A stretch of 38,037 nt of DNA from Hyphomicrobiales bacterium. GTDB taxonomy: Bacteria > Pseudomonadota > Alphaproteobacteria > Rhizobiales > Rhizobiaceae. The position numbers and the translations under genes are program-made. The stretch covers positions 1 to 38,037 of the forward strand of contig JAFKJY010000087.1 of NCBI GenBank assembly GCA_017305835.1, in the 5' to 3' direction. This document shows, one piece after another, positions 1-8,416 of this stretch (position 1 is its first letter; the number at the start of each line of letters is the position of its first letter). Below the pieces are notes generated by a model, which made no database searches, was not told where the DNA came from, and saw only the letters and a list, made by a program, of their open reading frames with translations.

Positions 1-30
1 TATCTTCGCAATCGTCTCCACGACCAACAT

Positions 31-62
31 CCAAAACAAATGCCTCCGATCAAACCGGAGGC
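31..62 (-). terminator. Rho-independent terminator of the first tetR gene
   Basis: Read on the minus strand, a perfect 7-bp stem (GCCTCCG pairing with CGGAGGC, 42-48 and 56-62, 7-base loop) is followed by the T-rich stretch ATTTGTTTTGG. It begins 19 bases past the tetR stop codon, which is where an intrinsic terminator is expected. Confidence 0.6.
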
Positions 63-80
63 AGTGTGAAACACCTGCCG

Positions 81-737
81 TTACAGGGGTCCCTTTTGGA
101 TGCCGATCACCCCTGAAACGGGGTCCTTATTCCACGCCGAAACACATCCTCGCACAGCCAGAAGCCGGCATTGCACGTCGAACAGCCGCAATCCCTCCTC
201 GCGAAGGTTGAAATCGCGCGCGCCGAGCGCCCAGCGGATTGCCACCCCCTGCACGAGCGCGGTCAGCAGCACCGCCACATCGTTTGCGGCGACGTCGTCC
301 CAAAGCACGCCCGCCTGCTGCCCGGCGCCGACCTCCCGCGCAAGCAGGCCACGAAAGGCCGTGAGCCTGCCGTGAAACGTGGCGCGCAGTTCCGCATTGG
401 TGACGTTCAGTTCACGTGAGAACAGCAGCATCGGCAGGGCGGGGGTCGCAGCGATCTGTGCGAATTGCGCGGCAATCAGTGCGCGCAACCGGATAACCGG
501 CGCGTTGCCGAGGTTGAGAGCTTCGTCCCAGGCCGTTGTCATCCGCTCGGCGACATGCTCGGCCACGGCCTGCCACAGCGCCGCCTTGGTCGGAAAATGC
601 CGAAACAGCGCCGCCTGCGTGACGCCGATCTGCGACGCGACGGCGCCTGTCGTCACCCGGTCCGGCCCGATCCGGTCGGTCAGATCGAGCACGGTGGCCA
701 CGATCTCGGCCTTGCGGAGTTTTGCTGACTTGCGCAC
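81..737 (-). CDS. TetR/AcrR family transcriptional regulator
   Basis: This 218-residue protein has an N-terminal TetR helix-turn-helix at about residues 25-65 (pattern DRVTTGAVASQIGVTQAALFRHF) and an all-helical ligand-binding C-terminal half, the usual size for the family. It begins with GTG at 737, preceded by an AAGAGG ribosome-binding site. A terminator follows the stop codon. The ligand cannot be told from the sequence. The gene stands alone at the outer edge of what looks like a mobile-element end, beside an excisionase-like gene, so it is probably accessory cargo. Its target may lie left of the window, since no obvious target gene lies to the right. The family call is firm; the regulatory role is unknown. 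Confidence 0.85.
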   Translation of the reverse strand: MRKSAKLRKAEIVATVLDLTDRIGPDRVTTGAVASQIGVTQAALFRHFPTKAALWQAVAEHVAERMTTAWDEALNLGNAPVIRLRALIAAQFAQIAATPALPMLLFSRELNVTNAELRATFHGRLTAFRGLLAREVGAGQQAGVLWDDVAANDVAVLLTALVQGVAIRWALGARDFNLREEGLRLFDVQCRLLAVRGCVSAWNKDPVSGVIGIQKGPL

Positions 738-1111
738 GGGGCGCCTCTTTGGTTAGTAAGCGATCACAAACAAATTTAAGCGGACTCACGCGATGCGTCA
801 ATTATCGGGCGTCACTTTCTGCATGTATTGATTGTCACGACACTGGGGGCCAGATGGGAAGCTCGTTTCAGAGCATCCTCCTCTGACAAATCATAGATCG
901 ACGCCGATCAGCAAACCCACCGATGTTTAGCCGGGACTAACCGGCAACCCTACGATAGTAGTTTTCTGCTTTCTCCGCTTTTTAAGAGGGCGCATGTTCA
1001 TCCGTGACCGCAAATGAACGAACAGCCTAGACGCTCGCTGACCGTGACTGAAGAACGCTGCCGCATCTAGTCACCCAGTCACCGCGTGGTACCCAACGCG
1101 AGGAGACCATC
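738..1111. other. Non-coding, lower-GC intergenic stretch
   Basis: These 374 bases between the divergent tetR and excisionase-like genes have no convincing reading frame and are visibly less GC-rich than the rest of the window. They must hold the promoters of both flanking genes, but I see no strong sigma-70 pair. A short 5-bp hairpin (GCCGG/CCGGC near 930-950) is too weak to call. The base composition fits recently acquired DNA. Confidence 0.5.
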
Positions 1112-1342
1112 ATGGCAGACAACAGATTTCTTACACCCGAGGAGGTTTCTCAGCGCTATCGCGGAACAGTTTCGCCCGGAACCCTGCGGAACTGGAGATC
1201 CATGAAGATTGGTCCATCGTTCGTCAAGATTGGCAAAGCGGTACTCTATCCTGAGAGCGAGCTCGATGCCTGGGACGAAAAGAACAAAGTGAACTGCCGT
1301 GTTTTGGCTCGAACCGACGTGCAGGTAGAGGATCAAGCGTGA
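1112..1342 (+). CDS. Excisionase/AlpA-like small helix-turn-helix protein
   Basis: This 76-residue protein matches the HTH_17 (MerR-type winged helix) excisionase pattern: an N-terminal FLTPEEVSQRY helix, the SPGTLRNWR recognition segment, then the IGKAVLYPESELDAW wing and C-terminal helix. Proteins of this kind act as recombination directionality factors or as activators of integrase genes in phages and integrative elements. The ATG at 1112 has a good GAGGAG site upstream. It lies only about 100 bases from the truncated radC, as expected for an excisionase next to an attachment site. No integrase is present in the window; if the element is intact, it should lie further left. Because no partner is visible, excisionase versus ordinary small regulator cannot be settled. 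Confidence 0.75.
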   Translation: MADNRFLTPEEVSQRYRGTVSPGTLRNWRSMKIGPSFVKIGKAVLYPESELDAWDEKNKVNCRVLARTDVQVEDQA

Positions 1343-1404
1343 TGATCATACTAGAGCACGACCTACATACCCCAAACGACGTCCCCACCTACTCTCAAAA
1401 AGTA

Positions 1405-1423
1405 TTAATATATAGCATATTAA
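1405..1423. repeat. AT-rich inverted repeat at element end
   Basis: TTAATAT and ATATTAA are perfect 7-bp arms around the 5-base spacer ATAGC. They sit in an almost pure A/T patch (about 1395-1441), which is striking in this high-GC window. The patch lies immediately before the first radC codons. It could be an arm site for integrase or excisionase binding, or a simple hairpin. Its function is inferred from position only. Confidence 0.4.
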
Positions 1424-1441
1424 ATATAATAGTAGATTAAA

Positions 1442-1609
1442 ATGGGTGACCACAACCACCCGTCGGGGGATCCGACCCCGTCCCGCGCCGACATCGACAT
1501 GACGCGCACCATCGTCGAGACGGCGCGGCCGATGGGGATCGCCGTGCACGACCACATCGTCATCGGCCGCAACGGCCATGCGAGCCTGAAGGGCCTGCAG
1601 CTCATCTGA
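1442..1609 (+). pseudogene. radC: 3' remnant of radC (JAMM/MPN+ domain), truncated
   Basis: The 55 codons encode the C-terminal end of RadC. The metal motif [11 protein letters not shown] followed by Asp (HxHPSG-x7-D) appears from codon 4, then the conserved ending with HDHIVIG and the [12 protein letters not shown] tail. A complete RadC has roughly 220-250 residues, so about three quarters is missing. An in-frame stop (TAG at 1433-1435) and the AT-rich patch lie directly upstream. Homology therefore starts abruptly at the most conserved part of the gene. The ATG at 1442 is probably fortuitous. The remnant marks the chromosome side of an insertion, and its reading direction points away from the element. 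Confidence 0.8.
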
Positions 1610-1634
1610 CGCCGCCGGACCGCTGCGCGTCCCC

Positions 1635-1663
1635 GAAAAGCAAAAGCGCGCCCGGAGGCGCGC
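1635..1663 (-). terminator. Rho-independent terminator downstream of the L,D-transpeptidase gene
   Basis: On the minus strand a 7-bp GC-only stem (GCGCGCC pairing with GGCGCGC, 1646-1652 and 1657-1663, loop CGGA) is followed by TTTTGCTTTTC. It sits 28 bases after the stop codon of the minus-strand transpeptidase gene. It also shields that gene from radC transcription. Confidence 0.7.
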
Positions 1664-1691
1664 CTGCTTCGTTCCAAAACGATAGCGACCG

Positions 1692-2405
1692 CTACAACAC
1701 GACCACCTTGGTGCCCATCTTGACCCGGTTGTAGAGGTCGATGACGTGCTCGTTGATCATGCGGAAGCAGCCGTTCGACGAGGCGGTGCCGATCGTCTGC
1801 GGCTGGTTGGTGCCGTGGATACGCACATGCGTGTCCAGCCGGCCCTGGTAGAGGTAGATGGCGCGCGCGCCGAGCGGGTTGTTGAGGCCGCCGTCCATGC
1901 CGTCCTTGTACTGGCCGTACTTGACCGGCTCGCGCTTCTGCATGTCCTTGGTCGGCGTCCAGCGCGGCCATTCCTGCTTGTCGCCGACGGTCGCCGTGCC
2001 GGAGAAGGCCAGGCCCTCGCGGCCGACGGCGATGGCGTAGCGCCGCGCCTTGTTGCCGCTCTCGACGAGGTAGAGATACTTGTTCTTCGGATCGATCACG
2101 ATCGTGCCGCGGTTGTAGCCGCTGAAGTCGACGATCTGCGGCTCGAAGTCCTTCTTGACCTTGAACTTCGAGGGCTTGGAGCCCAGCGCGCCGTCGAGCG
2201 CGCGCGTCTCGGGCAGCATCTGCTGCGGCCCGCCGAACAGCGCCTCGAAGAAGCCGCGCGGTGCCTGCTTCTCGCTGCGCAGCTCGCCCTTGTTGGCGAT
2301 GCCCGCGACCTCGACGGCCTTTTCCTGGCCGGCCATGGCCTGCGCGTTGAACGTGAACGAAATACCGGCGGCGACGCCGATCATCATGAGCGTGCGAGTA
2401 AACAT
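1692..2405 (-). CDS. L,D-transpeptidase, YkuD family, exported
   Basis: This 237-residue protein has an N-terminal signal peptide (hydrophobic residues about 6-24, AQA-type cleavage) and a C-terminal YkuD catalytic domain. The active-site signature runs from His197 to Arg215 (HGTNQ ... SSNGCFRM), with Cys213 as nucleophile. Enzymes of this family work in the periplasm, making 3-3 peptidoglycan cross-links or attaching outer-membrane proteins to peptidoglycan. Alphaproteobacteria typically carry many paralogues, so the precise role cannot be assigned. The gene is monocistronic: a strong terminator follows, and a 252-base gap separates it from secG upstream. The ATG start gives a clean signal peptide. 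Confidence 0.9.
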   Translation of the reverse strand: MFTRTLMMIGVAAGISFTFNAQAMAGQEKAVEVAGIANKGELRSEKQAPRGFFEALFGGPQQMLPETRALDGALGSKPSKFKVKKDFEPQIVDFSGYNRGTIVIDPKNKYLYLVESGNKARRYAIAVGREGLAFSGTATVGDKQEWPRWTPTKDMQKREPVKYGQYKDGMDGGLNNPLGARAIYLYQGRLDTHVRIHGTNQPQTIGTASSNGCFRMINEHVIDLYNRVKMGTKVVVL

Positions 2406-2657
2406 GTCCTCGATCCTGACAGCCGCAAATTGTCATGCAGGAGGCAATCCTGCCGGCATCGCCGACGGCCCCCTCGCAACGACCCATAAGCGCGGTCGCG
2501 CCGACCCTCAAGAGAGAGCCGGCGCGGCACGCTCAAATTTTTCGTGAGGTCGGGAACTTCGAGGCGCGCTGTTGCAAGCAGACGACACTTGCCCGCGCGG
2601 GTTGCAGCGCGGCTGCACACGAAACGTGCAGTCGCGCCGCCCTGCGACGGTATCGCC

Positions 2658-3149
2658 TTACTGATTCGGGATCTGCGATCCGCCCTGGCCGGTACCCGTG
2701 CCGGTCGCCGGCTGGGTGCCGCCGGCCGCCGGGGCTGCGGGCTGCTCGGTGGCGCCGTTCGCCGGAGCGGCCGGCTGCGTCGCCTCGCCCGAGGGCGGCT
2801 GCTGCGTCTGCGTGCCGCCGGCGGGCGGCGTCGTGCTGCCGCCGAGCTGGTCGAGGACGCCGCCGCTGCCCGTGGCTGGCGCGCCGCCCTGCTGGGCCGG
2901 CAGCCGGTCGAGGATGTCGATCGGCCGCTCGCCGTAGCGCGACAGCAGCGCCAGCGCCAGCGAGGTGGCGAAGAAGGCCGCCGCCAGGATCGCCGTGGTG
3001 CGGGTCAGCGCGTTCGCCGCGCCGCGCGCCGTCATGAAGCCGGAGCCGCCGCCGATGCCCAGCCCGCCGCCTTCGGACCGCTGCATGAGGACCACCCCGA
3101 CCAGGGCGATCACGATCAGCAGGTGGATGACGATGAGGAGGGTTTCCAT
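2658..3149 (-). CDS. secG: Preprotein translocase subunit SecG
   Basis: SecG is the small integral-membrane partner of SecYE in the general secretion channel. The 163-residue product starts with a transmembrane helix (residues 3-20) and the family signature LMQRSEGGGLGIGGGSGFMTARG. A second transmembrane helix follows at about residues 50-68, then a long low-complexity tail rich in Ala, Pro, Gly, Thr and Gln (about residues 80-163). The tail makes it longer than E. coli SecG (about 110 residues) but is common in Rhizobiales. It lies downstream of tpiA on the same strand with a 143-base gap, a neighbourhood seen in many bacteria. Confidence 0.95.
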   Translation of the reverse strand: METLLIVIHLLIVIALVGVVLMQRSEGGGLGIGGGSGFMTARGAANALTRTTAILAAAFFATSLALALLSRYGERPIDILDRLPAQQGGAPATGSGGVLDQLGGSTTPPAGGTQTQQPPSGEATQPAAPANGATEQPAAPAAGGTQPATGTGTGQGGSQIPNQ

Positions 3150-3292
3150 GGATGATACCGATAGGAGGATGGATCACGCGCCGACGGCGCCTTGCGCGGT
3201 TGCGGCCAGATATACGCATTTCGAGGCATTTCCAAGCCCCGCCGGCCAGCCATCCATATGGGAGCCCGGCCGGACGCCTGCAACGGCCCGCC

Positions 3293-4057
3293 TCAAAGCG
3301 AGCGGTAGGCGTCCGCGATGCCGAGGAAATCGGCGGCCTTGAGGCTCGCCCCGCCCACCAGCGCGCCGTCGACATTGGCGATGGCCAGGAGCTGCCGGGC
3401 GTTGTCGGGCTTCACCGAGCCGCCGTAGAGCACCCGCATCTTGCGTGCGTCGGGGCCGAGCAGCCGCTCCAGCGTGGCGCGGATATGGGCATGCGCCTGC
3501 GCCACGTCGTCCGGGCTCGGCGTCAGCCCGGTGCCGATCGCCCAGACCGGCTCGTAGGCCACCACCGTGTTGGAGAAGGTGGCGATGCCCGGCACCGAGC
3601 CTTCGAGCTGGGTGGTCAGCACGTCGAGCGTGCGGCCGGCTTCGCGCTCGGCCCGCGTCTCGCCGATGCAGATGATGGCGACGAGCCCGGCCCGCCACGC
3701 TGCCTCCGCCTTGGCGCGCACCATCGCGTCGGTCTCGCCGTGGTCGGTGCGGCGCTCGGAATGGCCGACGATGACGAAATGGGCGCCCGCGTCCTGCAGC
3801 ATCTCGGCCGAGACGTCGCCCGTATGCGCCCCGTTCGGCTTGGCGTGGCAGTCCTGCCCGCCTGCCTTCACCGGCGAGCCGGCGAGCTGCGCTGCCGCCT
3901 GCGCCAGCAGCGTCGCCGGCACGCAGACCGCGGCTTCCGTCTCCGCGTCCAGCCCGCGCATGAAGCCGTCGGCGATGCGCTGCAGCTCCGGCAGCGAGGC
4001 CTTCGTGCCGTTCATCTTCCAGTTGCCGGCGACCAGCGGGCGCACACCAGGTGTCAT
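3293..4057 (-). CDS. tpiA: Triosephosphate isomerase
   Basis: This cytoplasmic enzyme interconverts dihydroxyacetone phosphate and glyceraldehyde 3-phosphate in glycolysis and gluconeogenesis. The 254-residue protein is full length for the family and has all the key residues: Asn12 and Lys14 in GNWKMNG, the electrophile His99 in the HSERR motif, and the catalytic base Glu169 in [11 protein letters not shown] followed by the flexible loop. The GGSVKP phosphate-binding motif is near the C-terminus. The start is ATG at 4057. It is transcribed divergently from ppiD across a 120-base region that must hold both promoters. Confidence 0.97.
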   Translation of the reverse strand: MTPGVRPLVAGNWKMNGTKASLPELQRIADGFMRGLDAETEAAVCVPATLLAQAAAQLAGSPVKAGGQDCHAKPNGAHTGDVSAEMLQDAGAHFVIVGHSERRTDHGETDAMVRAKAEAAWRAGLVAIICIGETRAEREAGRTLDVLTTQLEGSVPGIATFSNTVVAYEPVWAIGTGLTPSPDDVAQAHAHIRATLERLLGPDARKMRVLYGGSVKPDNARQLLAIANVDGALVGGASLKAADFLGIADAYRSL

Positions 4058-4177
4058 TTCAGCCTCTCCAATGCCGCCGCCTGACTACCAAAAACGCGCC
4101 ATAAAGCAATCGACAGTGACGGTGAAGGGCGCTATTGCCCTCAGGCATCTGCCAACGTTGCCGGAACCATAAACGCC

Positions 4178-6064
4178 ATGATGGAAGCACTTCGCAAGGC
4201 CGCGGGGACATGGGTCGCCAAGCTCCTGCTGGCCATCCTCGTCGTCAGCTTCGGCGTGTGGGGCATTTCCGGCAGCATCTTCGGCGGCGCCGGCTCCAGC
4301 GTCCTGACCGCCGGCGACACCTCCGTCTCCGTCAACGAATACCGCCTCGCCTACGACCGCCAGATCAACGTGCTGTCGCGCCAGTTCGGCAGCCGCGTCA
4401 CCCGCGAGCAGGCCACCGCGCTGGGCCTCGACCAGCAAGTGCTGTCGCAGCTCGTCGCCGGCGCGCTGCTCGACCAGCAGGCGAGCGAGATGAAGCTCGG
4501 CCTGTCGCGCGACCGCCTCGCCCAGCTCACCGCCGAGGATCCGGCTTTCCACGGCCCGTCCGGCAGCTTCGACCGCCAGCAGTTCGAGTTCGTGCTGCGC
4601 CAGGTCGGCATGCGCCCGGAGGACTACCTGAAGAACCGCGAGCAGGTGGCGGTGCGCCAGCAGATCGTCGAGGCGGTGTCGGACGGCATGCAGGTCCCCG
4701 ACACCTTCCTGCGCGCCGTCGCGCTCTACAGCGGCGAGGACCGCACGGTCGACTTCATCAAGGTGCCGCCCTCGGCGGTCGGCGAGGTCCCGGCCCCGAC
4801 CGACGACCAGTTGAAGACCTATTTCGAGGCTAACAAGAGCAAGTACGCCGCGCCGGAATACCGCAAGATCTCCTTCGTCCGGCTGGAGCCGGGCGAGATC
4901 GCCGACGAGACCGCGATCTCCGACGAGGAGGTGAAGTCCTACTACGACAAGAACGTCTCCCGCTTCACCCAGCCCGAGCAGCGCACCATCGAGCAGCTCG
5001 TCTTCGCCTCCGAGGCCGACGCCAAGGCCGCGCTGGACGAGATCCGCGCCGGCAAGAGCTTCGAGGATGCCGTGAAGGCGCAGGGCAAGACGATGGACGA
5101 CGTCAAGCTCGGCACCTTCCCTAAGGACCGCGTCGCCGACCCGGCGATCGCCGAGGCCGCCTTCTCGCTCCAGCAGGGCGCGGTCAGCGACGTCGTCAAG
5201 GGCTCGTTCGGCTATCTCCTCGTGCGCGTACCGGAGATCAAGGCGGCGGTGGTGAAGCCCTTCGCCGAGGTCGAGCACGACATCCGCCGCGACCTCGCGC
5301 TCGACGAGGCCAACCGCGTGCTGCTCGATGTGCATGATTCCTACGAGGACGCGCGCGCCGGCGGCGCCTCGATGCAGGAGGCCGCCAGCAAGCTGAAGCT
5401 CAACGTGCGCACGGTCGAGGCGGTCGACGCCGAGGGCCTTGCGCCCGACGGCAATCCGGTGCCGAACCTGCCCGAGAAGAACGACCTGCTGCGCCAGGCC
5501 TTCGGCACCGAGGTCAATGTCGAGAACCCGCCCGTGCAGTCGGGCGCCAACGGCTTCGTCTACTACGAGGTCGACGGCATCACACCCGCCCGCGACCGCA
5601 CGCTCGACGAGGTGCGCGACAGGGTCGCGACCGACTGGAAGGCTCAGGAGGCCTCGACCCGCCTCGACGCGCTGGTGGCCGACCTGCACAAGCAGCTCGA
5701 CGACGGCACGCCCTTCGCCGAAATCGCCTCCGGCCTCGGGCTGGAGGTGCAGACCAAGCGCGGCCTGAAGCGCAACGCCGACGACGGCGACCTCGGCACC
5801 GCCGGCTCCAGCGCCGCCTTCGGCGTCAAGCAGGGCGGCACCGGCGTCGTCGCCGCGCCCGACAAGGACGGGCAGATCCTGTTCAAGGTCACCGAGGTGT
5901 TCCCGCCGCTGGCGGCCGGCCCGGAGGCCGTTCCGGACCAGACGAAGCAGAGCCTTGCGTCGGGCATGTCCGACGACCTGCTCGACGAGCTCGTGGCCAA
6001 GCTGCAGAACCTCTACCCCGTCAGGGTCAACCAGGCGGCGATCAACCAGGCACTGAGCTTCTGA
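4178..6064 (+). CDS. ppiD: Peptidylprolyl isomerase/chaperone PpiD (SurA-N, parvulin), membrane-anchored
   Basis: This 628-residue periplasmic folding factor is anchored by one N-terminal transmembrane helix (about residues 11-33). A SurA-like N-terminal chaperone segment follows at about residues 45-190. A parvulin-type rotamase domain lies at about residues 268-352 (from RTIEQLVF through SFGYLLVRV), and a long helical C-terminal region completes the protein. PpiD works at the exit of the Sec channel, assisting newly exported proteins, which fits its position opposite secG and tpiA. Length and domain order match the family. Two adjacent ATGs (4178 and 4181) are possible starts. It heads an apparent ppiD-trpD-trpC-moaC-moeA transcription unit. 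Confidence 0.93.
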   Translation: MMEALRKAAGTWVAKLLLAILVVSFGVWGISGSIFGGAGSSVLTAGDTSVSVNEYRLAYDRQINVLSRQFGSRVTREQATALGLDQQVLSQLVAGALLDQQASEMKLGLSRDRLAQLTAEDPAFHGPSGSFDRQQFEFVLRQVGMRPEDYLKNREQVAVRQQIVEAVSDGMQVPDTFLRAVALYSGEDRTVDFIKVPPSAVGEVPAPTDDQLKTYFEANKSKYAAPEYRKISFVRLEPGEIADETAISDEEVKSYYDKNVSRFTQPEQRTIEQLVFASEADAKAALDEIRAGKSFEDAVKAQGKTMDDVKLGTFPKDRVADPAIAEAAFSLQQGAVSDVVKGSFGYLLVRVPEIKAAVVKPFAEVEHDIRRDLALDEANRVLLDVHDSYEDARAGGASMQEAASKLKLNVRTVEAVDAEGLAPDGNPVPNLPEKNDLLRQAFGTEVNVENPPVQSGANGFVYYEVDGITPARDRTLDEVRDRVATDWKAQEASTRLDALVADLHKQLDDGTPFAEIASGLGLEVQTKRGLKRNADDGDLGTAGSSAAFGVKQGGTGVVAAPDKDGQILFKVTEVFPPLAAGPEAVPDQTKQSLASGMSDDLLDELVAKLQNLYPVRVNQAAINQALSF

Positions 6065-6083
6065 CGGTCGGGCCGGCAAGCGG

Positions 6084-7109
6084 ATGGCGGAGTTCAAGTC
6101 CTACATCGCCAAGGTGGCCGGCGGCCAGCCGCTGACCTTCGAGGAGGCGCGCGACGCCTTCGACGTCGTCATGTCGGGCGAGGCGACGCCGAGCCAGATC
6201 GGCGGCTTCCTGATGGCGCTGCGCGTGCGCGGCGAGACCGTGGCCGAGATCTCCGGCGCGGTCGCCACCATGCGCGCCAAGATGCTGCCGGTCAGCGCGC
6301 CGGCCGATGCGATCGACATCGTCGGCACCGGCGGCGACGGCTCCGGCTCCTACAACGTCTCGACCTGCGCGGCCTTCGTCGCGGCGGGCGCGGGCGTGCG
6401 CGTCGCCAAGCACGGCAACCGCGCGCTTTCCTCCCGCTCGGGCGCGGCCGACACGCTCGCCGCCCTCGGCGTCAACATCGACATCGGCCCGGAGCGCATC
6501 GGCGCCTGCATCCGCGAGGCCGGCGTCGGCTTCATGTTCGCGCCGGCGCACCATTCGGCGATGCGCTTCGTCGGCCCCACCCGCGTCGAGCTCGGCACCC
6601 GCACGATCTTCAACCTGCTCGGCCCGCTCTCCAACCCCGCCGGCGTCAGGCGCCAGCTCGTCGGCGTCTTCGCGTCCGAATGGGTGGAGCCGCTCGCCCA
6701 TGTGCTCAAGGAGCTCGGCTCCGAGGCGGTCTGGGTCGTCCACGGCGCCGGCCTCGACGAGATCACCACCGCCGGCGCGACCCGTGTCGCGGCGCTGGAG
6801 AACGGCGAGGTGCGGAGCTTCGAGGTGACGCCTGAGGCCGCCGGCCTGCCGCGCGCCACGCCGGGCGACCTGACCGGCGGCGATGCCGCCCACAATGCCC
6901 GCGCGCTGCGCGCCGTGCTGGAGGGCGCCCGCAACGCCTATCGCGACATCGCGCTGCTCAACGCCGGCGCCGCCCTCGTCGTAGCCGGGCAGGCCGCCTC
7001 GCTCGCCGACGGCGTGGCGCTGGCGGCGGCCGCCGTGGACGACGGCCGCGCCGCCGCCGTGCTCGACCGGCTGATCGCCGTCTCCCATGCCGGAGGGACG
7101 CAGCCGTGA
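6084..7109 (+). CDS. trpD: Anthranilate phosphoribosyltransferase
   Basis: TrpD transfers the phosphoribosyl group of PRPP to anthranilate, the second committed step of tryptophan synthesis. The 341-residue protein has the PRPP-binding motif [14 protein letters not shown] at residues 81-94 and the [15 protein letters not shown] substrate loop about 35 residues later, the family hallmarks. It begins 19 bases after ppiD and overlaps trpC by four bases (GTGA), which implies translational coupling. A long overlapping frame on the opposite strand is a codon-bias artefact. Confidence 0.96.
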   Translation: MAEFKSYIAKVAGGQPLTFEEARDAFDVVMSGEATPSQIGGFLMALRVRGETVAEISGAVATMRAKMLPVSAPADAIDIVGTGGDGSGSYNVSTCAAFVAAGAGVRVAKHGNRALSSRSGAADTLAALGVNIDIGPERIGACIREAGVGFMFAPAHHSAMRFVGPTRVELGTRTIFNLLGPLSNPAGVRRQLVGVFASEWVEPLAHVLKELGSEAVWVVHGAGLDEITTAGATRVAALENGEVRSFEVTPEAAGLPRATPGDLTGGDAAHNARALRAVLEGARNAYRDIALLNAGAALVVAGQAASLADGVALAAAAVDDGRAAAVLDRLIAVSHAGGTQP

Positions 7110-7921
7110 CCGACATCCTGCGCCGCATCGAGGCCTACAAGCGCGACGAGATCGCCGCGGCGAAGGCCGCCGTGCCGCTTGCCGAGCTCAAGGCCCGCGC
7201 CCGCGACGCCAGCGCGCCGCGCGGCTTCCTGAAGGCGCTGGAAGCCCGTCGCGCCGAAGGTCGCTTCGGCCTCATCGCCGAGGTCAAGAAGGCGAGCCCG
7301 TCGAAGGGCCTGATCCGTGCCGATTTCGACCCTCCGGCTCTCGCCCGCGCCTACGAGGCCGGCGGCGCGGCCTGCCTGTCGGTGCTGACCGACCGGCCCT
7401 CCTTCCAGGGCGCGCCGGAGTTCCTGACCGCCGCCCGCGCGGCGACGGCGCTTCCCGCGCTGCGCAAGGACTTCATGTTCGAGACCTATCAGGTGCACGA
7501 GGCGCGCGCCTGGGGCGCCGACGCGATCCTGGTCATCATGGCCTCGCTGTCGGACGACGACGCCCACCGGCTGGAGGACGAGGCGTTCTCGCTCGGCATG
7601 GACGTGCTGGTCGAGATCCACGACGAGGCCGAGATGGAGCGCGCCCTGCGGCTCTCCTCGCGGCTCGTCGGCGTCAACAACCGCAACCTGCGCACCTTCG
7701 AGACGAGCCTCGCCACCTCCGAGCGGCTGGCGAAGCTGGTGCCCGCCGACCGGCTGCTGGTCGGCGAGAGCGGCATCTTCACCCATGACGACTGCCAGCG
7801 CCTCGCCCGCGCCGGCATCACCGCCTTCCTCGTCGGCGAGAGCCTGATGCGGCAGGCCGACGTGACCGCCGCGACGCGGCTGCTGCTCGACGGCGGCGCC
7901 GCGATGCGGGCCACCGGCTGA
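7106..7921 (+). CDS. trpC: Indole-3-glycerol phosphate synthase
   Basis: TrpC closes the indole ring by converting CdRP to indole-3-glycerol phosphate. The 271-residue TIM barrel has the expected catalytic residues in order: Glu59 and Lys61 in the [11 protein letters not shown] strand, the Lys in LRKDFM, the Glu in EIHD, the Asn pair in GVNNRNL, and the Glu-Ser of GESGI. The GTG start overlaps the trpD stop by four bases. The protein is the monofunctional form, with no TrpF fusion, as usual in alphaproteobacteria. Confidence 0.96.
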   Translation: MTDILRRIEAYKRDEIAAAKAAVPLAELKARARDASAPRGFLKALEARRAEGRFGLIAEVKKASPSKGLIRADFDPPALARAYEAGGAACLSVLTDRPSFQGAPEFLTAARAATALPALRKDFMFETYQVHEARAWGADAILVIMASLSDDDAHRLEDEAFSLGMDVLVEIHDEAEMERALRLSSRLVGVNNRNLRTFETSLATSERLAKLVPADRLLVGESGIFTHDDCQRLARAGITAFLVGESLMRQADVTAATRLLLDGGAAMRATG

Positions 7922-7929
7922 GCGCGGCG

Positions 7930-8412
7930 ATGGCCGGCAAGCTCACCCATATAGGCGGCTCCGGCGAGGCCCACATGGTCGACGTCGGCGGCAAGGCCGA
8001 GACCGAGCGCACGGCGATCGCCGAGGGCTGCGTCTCCATGCAGGCCGCCACGCTCGCCGCCATCCGCGACGGCAACGCCAAAAAGGGCGACGTGCTCGCC
8101 ACCGCCCGCATCGCCGGCATCATGGCCGCCAAGAAGGCGCACGAGCTGATCCCGCTCTGCCACCCGCTGCTGCTGACGAAGGTGACGGTCGACATCGAGC
8201 CGGACGAGGCCCTTCCCGGCCTGCGCGTCACGGCGAGCGTGCGCGTCACCGGCCGCACCGGCGTCGAGATGGAGGCGCTGACGGCCATCTCCGTCGCCTG
8301 CCTCACCGTCTACGACATGGCCAAGGCGATCGACCGCGGCATGACGATCTCCGACATCCGGCTCGTCGAGAAGCGCGGCGGCAAGTCCGGCGAATGGAAG
8401 CGCGGGGCCTGA
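7930..8412 (+). CDS. moaC: Cyclic pyranopterin monophosphate synthase MoaC
   Basis: MoaC acts with MoaA to convert GTP to cyclic pyranopterin monophosphate, the first step of molybdenum cofactor synthesis. The 160-residue protein contains the conserved LIPLCHPL segment and the [22 protein letters not shown] motif that builds the active site, and it has the typical family length. It lies 8 bases after trpC and 4 bases before moeA. It is part of the conserved housekeeping string, although a molybdenum enzyme is encoded about 28 kb away in the window. Confidence 0.96.
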   Translation: MAGKLTHIGGSGEAHMVDVGGKAETERTAIAEGCVSMQAATLAAIRDGNAKKGDVLATARIAGIMAAKKAHELIPLCHPLLLTKVTVDIEPDEALPGLRVTASVRVTGRTGVEMEALTAISVACLTVYDMAKAIDRGMTISDIRLVEKRGGKSGEWKRGA

Positions 8413-8416
8413 GGCG

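Noticed and set aside
4150..4163. TGCCAACGTTGCCG upstream of ppiD, resembling the LacI palindrome
   Set aside because: It matches only about 10 of 14 positions, has mismatches in the outer arms that the six cluster sites share, and precedes a housekeeping gene. Probably chance.
4085..6097. Long open frame (670 codons) on the minus strand across ppiD
   Set aside because: It mirrors a well-conserved ppiD gene; high GC at third positions makes opposite-strand frames open. The translation is low-complexity (Val/Leu/Asp/Arg rich) with no family resemblance.
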